From an uncultured Bacteroidales bacterium (GTDB lineage Bacteria > Bacteroidota > Bacteroidia > Bacteroidales > UBA932): DNA of 14,034 bases. Location: the NCBI GenBank assembly GCA_937899055.1, contig CALBPX010000053.1:1-14034 (forward strand), in the 5' to 3' direction. Position numbers and translations under genes: made by a program. How positions within the stretch are numbered: position 1 is the stretch's first letter; each line of letters starts with the position of its first letter. The notes beneath the pieces were generated by a model that saw only the letters and a program-made list of their open reading frames with translations, ran no database searches and was not told where the DNA came from. This document shows positions 9,301 through 14,034 of this stretch, piece after piece.

Positions 9301-9384
9301 GATTGCGGATACAAGCCCAAGAACAATGGCAACAAAAACAGCCATTGTTACTGCTATCGGCCTTGTCAGTAACTGTCTGAGCAT
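6343..9384 (-). CDS. RND efflux permease, first subunit
   Basis: A 1013-aa RND transporter, separated by 1 nt from the fusion-protein gene and overlapping the second permease gene by 8 nt. It starts with the typical TM1 (LTRP then a hydrophobic helix) and the L-P-V-S-L-I-P-D-V-D motif into the periplasmic porter domain. TM2-6 span about 332-487, TM7 about 527-545 and TM8-12 about 848-1003. The TM4 relay motif is GLMVDNS (D398, N399), the single-Asp form common in Bacteroidota. In TM10 the AcrB Lys position is Asn with a following Asp (VINDS, N915-D916). In TM11 the AcrB Arg position is Lys (RRMKS, K947). Its relay residues therefore differ from those of the sister permease. The substrate could be a drug, a lipid-like compound or a secreted peptide; the sequence does not say. 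Confidence 0.92.
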   Translation of the reverse strand: MLRQLLTRPIAVTMAVFVAIVLGLVSAIRLPVSLIPDVDVPYITVQVSEKSYSARELEEKVLQPLRQQLAQIDGLKDISSTAEDGRGAVLLSFDFGANIDYYFIEANEKVDRTMSLLPPISRPQVIKYSASDIPVFYLNISLKDGTESSFNDLSRFVRSVVVKRLEQLPSVSIADASGYDENQYLIEPYMDKMQSLGLSLEDLEGYLKSSDISLGNLSVRDREYRYNINFKSLVGSKEDLQNIYFKKGGRVFQLKDIAKVSYANAELSGGIYNRSNRIISIAVIKQADSKISGVRDETESLIESMSSDYPDIDFKITRNQSELLDYSIRSLLQNLLFALLATVLVIIIFFRNIRLSMLSALTIPVSVLLSMFCFRLFGISINILSLSGLLLGVGLMVDNSIILIDNINEHYHKSPSREDAIVRGTKEVAGVMLSSTLTTCAVFLPIVFIKGIAAALFSEQAEAVVITLLASYVVTVICVPVFYYNWFGKDKKSARSLTEKLPDINRFLIEKGAGIGAFFLNHRRIVFPILAICVAGLFLLYRVLPKTRLPHMDHTETILKLDWNEPLGLETSLERIMEMESNLPGNTEEFIIYAGHQQYMLGHTENMSENMAEIYIKGKSSQELEQIKSRISRYLSEKYKTAFYEYKESSNVLDFVFADKEAYLSAVFRPLRAGFSGGGIHKFENLLAMIDLSNDLTIPPLRFKPSLVLLPDHEKMALYGITGSELADVLKKNLVGSKMFDLSEGDEIMPVVIKTGSGNISAMLKEIFIVKGNARIPVRELLRETYSQDLRTVCGNIGGEIVPVELNVEAGHESEAIETVRDIVRDDGSFDVSFSGVWFSGRKLAWEMLAALSVAIVILYLILASQFESLKQPAIILSEVVIDFFFVFLFLWILGISLNVMTMIGLIVTSGIVINDSILKIDTINKLVLSGMDMDEAIVTAGHRRMKSIIMTSLTTVLAVLPFLDRGSLGDCLQYPMSVVIIVGMFVGTFVSLFVVPALYRTLYSKRQSTSDE

Positions 9385-9385
9385 A

Positions 9386-10471
9386 TTATCTCGCTATTTC
9401 CACTCTTGATTTGTCTGCAAGGTTAAGGTTTCCTGAAATTATTACAGCATCTCCTTCAGAAAGAAGGGCATTTCTTGACTTATCGGCGGCTACACTGTAA
9501 CTATCCTCATTCTGAGCTAATATCTCAACATAAACCCAATGTGCCAGACTGTCAGAATATGTAAATATCACATCCTTGTTGTCTCTTATAACAACCGCAT
9601 TCTTGGGCACAACCAATTGTCCCGGAATATCTTTCTCTATCAAGACCTTAACGTCTTGACCATCCAACAAACCGATATTGTTTGCCAGCAATGCCCTTAC
9701 CGTCAATTGCCCGCTCTCATTTATCGTGGGATTTATACTGACAATCCTGCCATAACAACTCCTGCTGTCTGTATAGGGAAGAACTTTCACATTTGTCCCA
9801 ATCCCACACATAGACATCTCTGATGCCATTACCGGAAAATCTATATACAATTCTCTGTCGTCTATCAGATTGCAGAAAATTCCCGAAGACTGTTCATACT
9901 CTCTTTTTGAAATATCCGCTATTTTTCCGGCGAAAGGAGCTGTAAGACGATATGTCTTCAGGTTGTACACAGCTCTTTCATACTCACTTTTGGCGGCAAA
10001 GTAACCACTTTGCATTTTTGCACTTTCAAGTATTTGCGGCGGAACAGAAACCGTGTCTCTTGCCTTATAACCTAGCCCTACAAGCAAATCATACATATCC
10101 AGTTCGGCCTTCTGGAAACTAATCCTTGCAGACTCCACCCTCAGCCCGGCATCCCGCGAATCTAACTCGGCAATGACAGAACCTTTTCCTACGGAACTGC
10201 CGTTTATAACCTTTATTGATGAGATAACCCCTGCCGTTGAAAAAGAAAGTTCGGCTTTTCTTATTGCCGCAAGGCGTCCATTGGACACAATTTGACGCTT
10301 AAACGCTGTTCTGTGCAAAACGATGGTATCTACCGTATTTACATCATACTCATATTGCATCCTCGGCTGCTCATAACGGCTGCTGCTGTTATGTCCAGAA
10401 CAATCTGTAAACAACAGCAATACACCGATATAAACCGGAAAAAACAAGGTTATTGCTATTATCCTCTTCAT
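9386..10471 (-). CDS. Membrane-fusion (HlyD/AcrA-type) periplasmic adaptor
   Basis: A 361-aa adaptor subunit. An N-terminal hydrophobic segment leads to C24 (FTDC), probably a lipid anchor although Asp at -1 is unusual for a lipobox. The two halves of the biotinyl/lipoyl domain are clear: VISSIKVINGSSVGKGSVI at about 82-100, and YRLTAPFAGKIADIS at about 174-188. A short helical hairpin lies between them (105-170), shorter than AcrA's. The beta-barrel (about 205-285) and membrane-proximal domain (about 288-355, starting near LVVPKNAVV) follow. It bridges the RND permeases and the outer-membrane channel. Its start forms an ATGA overlap with the stop of the TolC-family gene, so translation is likely coupled. 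Confidence 0.9.
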   Translation of the reverse strand: MKRIIAITLFFPVYIGVLLLFTDCSGHNSSSRYEQPRMQYEYDVNTVDTIVLHRTAFKRQIVSNGRLAAIRKAELSFSTAGVISSIKVINGSSVGKGSVIAELDSRDAGLRVESARISFQKAELDMYDLLVGLGYKARDTVSVPPQILESAKMQSGYFAAKSEYERAVYNLKTYRLTAPFAGKIADISKREYEQSSGIFCNLIDDRELYIDFPVMASEMSMCGIGTNVKVLPYTDSRSCYGRIVSINPTINESGQLTVRALLANNIGLLDGQDVKVLIEKDIPGQLVVPKNAVVIRDNKDVIFTYSDSLAHWVYVEILAQNEDSYSVAADKSRNALLSEGDAVIISGNLNLADKSRVEIAR

Positions 10472-11931
10472 CTCAGTAAATTTTCAAAATCGACACCGAG
10501 GTTTCGTTTGTCTATATAATCATATAAAGATATTTTCCTCAGCTTATAATAGTATGTCCAAAAGTTGCAAATATCTGATATGTACTTGATTTCTGATTCA
10601 TCTTTCTCAGACTGAGCGTCTATCAATTCTGTTACAGTGGCCTTGCCTTGCCTGAACTTGTTTGAAATCAATTCGTACCTTTCCCGTGATAATTCAGCGG
10701 CCTTGGCTGAAACATTGCACTGACCTCTCTGATTATTAAACTGAGACACTAATAAATAGATGCTCCTTCGATAATCACTTTCCTCCTGTTCGATTTTCGC
10801 CAACACGACCTCTTTTGAAGCTTTGGCTTTTTGTACCCTTCCATATCCTACACCCCAGTCGAAGATTGGAATTGAAAAACTCACGCCAACAACCTCTTGA
10901 TCCAACGGTGAGGCATAGACATTGCGCAGAGTCTTGTCTGTCTTAGACAACCCTGCGCGTGCAACCAAAGTCATTGAAACACCACGCGAAGCCCTCGCCT
11001 TCGCAATATCTGATTCTGCCCTTAAAACAGCTATCTGGTGCTGAACAGTAAAACTGGTATTGTCAATAGCTTTAGACAGAACGCCCTCATAATCAACATT
11101 CAACAATGGAAGCTGCGGATTAATTGTTGCCTCTGCAACAAAGTATTCATCTTTCCCCAAGAGTGAATTAAGCAACATCTGAGACTGGTGAATGTTTGCT
11201 TGAGCCTCATTGATTTTAATACTGTCCTTCAATATATTCAGGTCCAATTTCAACAATTCATCCTTTGTAATGCGGCCAAGCTTCATTCTCTCATATGCAA
11301 TATGTCTGAGTTTACATGTATTGGCGTAGTTGTTCTGCGCCGTTTCATATTCGCTTTGAGCGATTTTTAGACCGTAAAAGCAGGTAACCACCTCCAAGGC
11401 AATGTCTTCCATGCTTTGGAGATATTTTTGTTTGGCTAATTCATATTCCTTTGGTGAAATTCTTTGGTTCCACCTGAACTGGTTATAAGAAAACAGGGGT
11501 TGGGTATAAGAAACAGTAAAAGGCTGAGAATACCAAGCAGCACCCTTGACAACTCCAAACTGGTCGATCCGCGAAAGATCGGAATAGACAGATAATGTTC
11601 CTCCGGTCAAAGGTATATTTTGAGTAACATTCAAACCTATGCTGTTCTGCAAATTGTATGTTTTAGTATAATGAATCTGCCCCGTATTGTAATCCTGTAG
11701 CAAAGTAAGCGATCTGTCAAACGACATAAAATTCCCATATATGCCAACAGAAGGCTTGAGACTTGCTTCATATGACCTGTATTCCCAATATGAAGACAAG
11801 AAAGAGTTCCGGGCTTCTGCTGCTGCCACGGAGCTCTCCTTAGCCATAGCAATAGCTACCTCAAGCGTCAGATTCTGCCCAAAGCACAATATCGATAGAA
11901 AAACATTTACTATGAGGATTATCTGTTTCAC
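10468..11931 (-). CDS. TolC-family outer-membrane efflux protein
   Basis: A 487-aa outer-membrane channel with two outer-membrane efflux protein repeats. Residues 1-19 form a signal peptide ending at CFGQ. Typical family features include N-L-T-L-E-x-A at the mature N-terminus, long Ala/Gln/Glu-rich helices, paired beta-strand segments (for example VSYTQPLF and VGVSFSIPIFDWG) and the late KFRQGKATVTELIDAQ helix motif. The initiator is GTG (11931-11929); no in-frame ATG lies nearby, and the signal peptide starts directly after it. An ATG one base upstream in another frame is followed at once by TGA. It begins 16 nt after the propeller gene's stop and overlaps the adaptor gene by 4 nt. It forms the exit duct for the two permeases. 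Confidence 0.92.
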   Translation of the reverse strand: MKQIILIVNVFLSILCFGQNLTLEVAIAMAKESSVAAAEARNSFLSSYWEYRSYEASLKPSVGIYGNFMSFDRSLTLLQDYNTGQIHYTKTYNLQNSIGLNVTQNIPLTGGTLSVYSDLSRIDQFGVVKGAAWYSQPFTVSYTQPLFSYNQFRWNQRISPKEYELAKQKYLQSMEDIALEVVTCFYGLKIAQSEYETAQNNYANTCKLRHIAYERMKLGRITKDELLKLDLNILKDSIKINEAQANIHQSQMLLNSLLGKDEYFVAEATINPQLPLLNVDYEGVLSKAIDNTSFTVQHQIAVLRAESDIAKARASRGVSMTLVARAGLSKTDKTLRNVYASPLDQEVVGVSFSIPIFDWGVGYGRVQKAKASKEVVLAKIEQEESDYRRSIYLLVSQFNNQRGQCNVSAKAAELSRERYELISNKFRQGKATVTELIDAQSEKDESEIKYISDICNFWTYYYKLRKISLYDYIDKRNLGVDFENLLR

Positions 11932-11947
11932 ATGTTAACTATCGCGA

Positions 11948-13033
11948 TTAATGGGTCCTTAAATATAATTTCGCCAGCACATAGTTACTGTCTGCCGCAA
12001 GGTCTTGCAAGCAATCCTTGTTGATGACGAACTCCTTGAGTTCTTCCGGAAACTTATCTATGTCTTCTGGCGAAAACAGCAAATAAACGATATCGTCAGA
12101 AGAGACTGTCTTGAAAGACAGGCCCATAGAGTTAAAGTCTCCAAAAGAAAACCAGTGCCAATTTCCATCATAACAGATGCCATTATAAGGTTTCCCGACA
12201 CCTTGTTTATTCAATATTATTTCAACGACTTTTATGTGAGTTCCCTCGGCATATTTGTTTATATAAGCATAGTCCTGTGAAAACAAATACCCTGCTGCCT
12301 CTGCCGGATTATCAAACTTATAGTAACTATCATCTACCGCATAAGGCCTCAGATTAAATGAAATATGCGGTTTAATGTCGTTGTTGTCAAACTCATAAAC
12401 AGTCGTATTAAACGGATCTAACAAAAAAACACCGTTAGACTTTGCTATAGGTGGAGTAAGAGGCATGAAATTAAAAACTTTATTGCTATTTGGGTCTTTC
12501 AGAAAACGTGTCGTCACTCCGGTAGAATCCAGAATTGCAGCCCGATAATCAACACCTGCGCCATATCTATAATAGGTCAAAGCCTTATCTCCATATGAAA
12601 ATGAAAACATTCCCAAATCTCCTATTCTACATTCTAAGATTTGTTTCCCATCAAGCCCATATCTCAATTTTTTATCCGGATACGAAAAAACTGTGACAAC
12701 GCTATCCTCATACGACAGGCCATCTATGCTCAAAAACTCAAAAGGCCCATTCCCCCTTTGTCCTATTTGGTTGAGAAAATGTCCCTGTAGGGAATATCTG
12801 AAAATATTGCCGTTCTGCCAATCGGACACAACAAAACTCGTATCAGCAATCAGCAGTTCCGGATTTTCACCAAGAATGTGAACGGAATCGGTTTCAAGGG
12901 GTATTAGCTGTATCTTGTCAACAAATTCGGCAATAGAAGAGGCTTTGTCATCGAATCTGACCTGAACGGCCTCCTCATGGCTTCTACAAGACAGCGCAGC
13001 AAGCAGAACTGCTATCAACAAAATATGTTTCAT
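11948..13033 (-). CDS. Six-bladed beta-propeller lipoprotein (DUF5128-like)
   Basis: A 361-aa predicted lipoprotein: signal peptide residues 1-15, lipobox AALSC with C16, then RSHEE. Diagnostic propeller features are the IQLIPLET strand near residues 42-49, the blade with SDWQNGNIFRYSLQG and the following IGQRGNGPFEF motif, which matches the family's G-x-x-G-x-G-P-x-E/F signature. It is the first gene of the pump operon, with 16 nt to the TolC-family gene, so it is probably made together with the pump. It may bind a ligand or hold components at the outer membrane; that is inference. No full TAnnTTTG promoter sits just upstream: TATATTTC at 13051-13044 is one mismatch off and too close to the ATG. 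Transcription could therefore come from the peptide promoter further upstream. Confidence 0.8.
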   Translation of the reverse strand: MKHILLIAVLLAALSCRSHEEAVQVRFDDKASSIAEFVDKIQLIPLETDSVHILGENPELLIADTSFVVSDWQNGNIFRYSLQGHFLNQIGQRGNGPFEFLSIDGLSYEDSVVTVFSYPDKKLRYGLDGKQILECRIGDLGMFSFSYGDKALTYYRYGAGVDYRAAILDSTGVTTRFLKDPNSNKVFNFMPLTPPIAKSNGVFLLDPFNTTVYEFDNNDIKPHISFNLRPYAVDDSYYKFDNPAEAAGYLFSQDYAYINKYAEGTHIKVVEIILNKQGVGKPYNGICYDGNWHWFSFGDFNSMGLSFKTVSSDDIVYLLFSPEDIDKFPEELKEFVINKDCLQDLAADSNYVLAKLYLRTH

Positions 13034-13153
13034 GTATTAGTTTGAAATATATTACGTAGAGGTAGCAAAATATTATCACGATCCGTTATATCCGCCTGAT
13101 TTTTTACAAATTAATGGGTTATGTACAGATATATTGAAAAACCAGAAGGGGGA
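13034..13153. other. AT-rich leader of the pump operon
   Basis: This 120-bp AT-rich stretch lies between the coding remnant and the propeller gene. On the minus strand TAATATTTTG (13075-13066) is an imperfect -7 box, but no TTTG-type -33 box stands at the right distance. CAGATAT at 13126-13132 recurs at 13428-13434, flanking the GC-rich remnant as a possible 7-bp direct repeat. I see no RNA gene or clear terminator. Confidence 0.4.
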
Positions 13154-13408
13154 TCATACCCAATGATACCTTGTTGCCCGTGCGTTTCCCTGAGAAGAAA
13201 TCAAGGGCGTCTTACAGAGTCCCTCAATGAGGGTACGCACTTGTTTCTGCGTCAGAATGCTGTCGAAAGCCCCTGCAAAGTCGCTCATGGAAGCCTTCTC
13301 CTGCTCGTCCCGCATGCCGTAGTTGCTCTTGGCTTCCAAGGGGTTGAGATCGAGTCCGATTGTCTTGCTCGCAAAGAACCCACTCGTGAGAGCGGCTTTC
13401 TTGACACT
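13154..13408 (-). pseudogene. GC-rich coding remnant of unknown family
   Basis: Reading minus-strand from 13408 gives 84 codons of protein-like sequence ending at TGA 13156-13154, with an in-frame TGA at 13411-13409 just upstream and no credible initiator. The peptide includes GLDLNPLEAKSNYGMRDEQ and a following amphipathic helix, which looks like the C-terminal end of a real soluble protein rather than random translation. Bases 13151-13400 are about 54% GC by hand count, clearly above both neighbours. It may be what is left of a gene carried by a mobile element, or a displaced 3' end from a resident gene. I do not recognise the family. It separates the peptide gene from the pump operon. Confidence 0.5.
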
Positions 13409-13433
13409 TCATAATGCGTGCAAAACTCAGATA

Positions 13434-13691
13434 TTATTCGCATCCAATTATTAAAGACGAACTACAGTTTCCTGCATCCGGACAATTATCATACAACTCG
13501 TGTGGGCAGCAATAATTTTTCCAATAATTAAAAGCCGTTCCTCCACATCCTACTGTTCGGTAACGACCATGCGGTTTTTCATCTTGGCCGGTCAGTGCAC
13601 CAAGATTGTCATCAGCATAAACTGAAACTCTAGTACCAATAACAATAGCTACAACAAGCAAGCCCATAAAAAACAAAGAAACTTTTTTCAT
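13434..13691 (-). CDS. Secreted Cys-rich NVEALA-like peptide
   Basis: An 85-aa precursor. Residues 1-26 form a signal peptide (MKK, hydrophobic core, cleavage near VYA before DDN). The segment NLGALT (29-34) sits just after it and resembles a degenerate form of the N-V-E-A-L-A motif that names a Bacteroidales secreted-peptide family (PF14055). The mature part has six cysteines (C49, C61, C62, C70, C76, C84) in a Gly/Asn/Pro/Tyr-rich context, suggesting three disulfides or metal binding. The ATG at 13691 is favoured over upstream non-ATG starts by an SD-like AAGGTGG 4 nt before it and by the signal peptide starting there. It has its own promoter and the same orientation as the propeller-pump operon. 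Members of this family are often found beside propeller lipoproteins; the biological role is not established. Confidence 0.7.
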   Translation of the reverse strand: MKKVSLFFMGLLVVAIVIGTRVSVYADDNLGALTGQDEKPHGRYRTVGCGGTAFNYWKNYCCPHELYDNCPDAGNCSSSLIIGCE

Positions 13692-13695
13692 AAAT

Positions 13696-13702
13696 CCACC
13701 TT
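13696..13702 (-). promoter_or_regulatory. SD-like ribosome binding site of the peptide gene
   Basis: AAGGTGG on the minus strand lies 4 nt before the ATG of the peptide gene. It departs from AGGAGG at one base. Such strong purine sites are uncommon in Bacteroidota, where most genes lack them, and it decides the start in favour of 13691. Confidence 0.5.
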
Positions 13703-13752
13703 TTTTATAGATACAATTACTCAAGAAAATTGATAGGTTACATTTTACAGAG

Positions 13753-13783
13753 CAAATGTAACTACTTTTTATTTATGTACAAC
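13753..13783 (-). promoter_or_regulatory. Bacteroidota promoter of the peptide gene
   Basis: On the minus strand TACATTTG (13760-13753) fits the -7 consensus TAnnTTTG exactly, and GTTG (13783-13780) stands 19 nt upstream as a -33 box matching TTTG at three of four bases. Transcription would begin near 13746, giving a leader of about 55 nt. This is the best promoter in the window and may also feed the downstream pump operon if read-through occurs across the coding remnant. Confidence 0.65.
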
Positions 13784-13796
13784 TATTTTATTTAGT

Positions 13797-14034
13797 TTTT
13801 TTAAGCACAAAACTTTTCCGCCACACAATCATATGTCCGAGTTTCTTGACTTTATCACCTTTCTGGGCTTTCATTTCATTGAAGATTGGCCTTTCGCATA
13901 GCCGTACGGCGTGTTGTCCGTGTGATTTGGGTAGCGCAAAATAACGATTTCGCTCCTTGCAGTGGTGAGCCCAGACCTGAGTTGGAGAGTTTGACACAGG
14001 CTTCCCTTAATCAGAATGTTCCGCCAAAATTGCT
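13797..14034 (-). other. Degenerate coding-like edge sequence
   Basis: No intact gene is visible here. Two minus-strand frames look protein-like but neither has a proper start: one, 14032 to 13871, is open to the window edge; the other runs from just after a TAA at 14009-14007 and ends in a Lys-rich tail near 13788. The pattern suits a decayed gene or a short dispersed repeat. The last 114 bases are about 46% GC by hand count, above most of the window. Confidence 0.3.

Noticed and set aside
13221..13233. Perfect palindrome CCCTCA-A-TGAGGG
   Set aside because: It falls inside the coding remnant, spelled by ordinary codons, with no T-run or other sign of a regulatory role.
13224..13414. Other overlapping open frames across the GC-rich remnant
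   Set aside because: GC-rich DNA opens several frames at once. Only the minus frame ending at 13154 reads like a natural protein.
13788..13997. 69-codon minus-strand frame as a real small gene
   Set aside because: It starts only at GTG, has no signal, domain or ribosome site, and overlaps another equally plausible degenerate frame and the peptide promoter region.

Overview
The window looks like a chromosomal stretch from the phylum Bacteroidota, most likely order Bacteroidales. The evidence is promoter elements of the TAnnTTTG type, two six-bladed beta-propeller lipoproteins, a DUF1573 protein, a CarboxypepD_reg-like secreted protein and a small Cys-rich NVEALA-like peptide, a combination typical of gut and oral Bacteroidales. 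The GC-richer, protein-poor edges remind me of Porphyromonas intergenic repeats, but that is recall and weak. No tRNA, rRNA, CRISPR array or intact insertion sequence is visible.

Layout. Bases 1-281 hold no convincing gene: two adjacent GC-rich palindromes, a terminator-like hairpin and a likely promoter. A plus-strand module follows: a propeller lipoprotein (282-1490), a secreted CarboxypepD_reg-like protein (1459-2961) and a DUF1573 protein (2954-3355). The three genes overlap one another and are probably translationally coupled. This module runs tail-to-tail into a long minus-strand operon, and the two terminal genes overlap by 11 bp. Read 5' to 3', the minus-strand operon encodes a second propeller lipoprotein (13033-11948), a TolC-family outer-membrane channel (11931-10468), a membrane-fusion lipoprotein (10471-9386) and two consecutive RND permeases (9384-6343 and 6350-3345). 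Gaps within it are at most 16 nt or are overlaps, so it reads as one tripartite envelope pump transcript.

Upstream of that operon on the same strand is a gene for an 85-aa secreted peptide with six cysteines (13691-13434). It has its own good Bacteroidota promoter and an SD-like site. Between peptide and operon lies about 260 bp of GC-rich coding remnant (13408-13154) unlike its neighbours, which may have been inserted. The right edge (13797-14034) holds only degenerate coding-like sequence.

Working model (inference): the peptide, the two surface or periplasmic propeller lipoproteins, the DUF1573 and CarboxypepD_reg-like proteins and the two-permease RND pump form one envelope cassette, AT-richer than the DNA at its edges. 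The pump could export the peptide, protect against it, or remove a toxic compound. The sequence alone does not decide between these.
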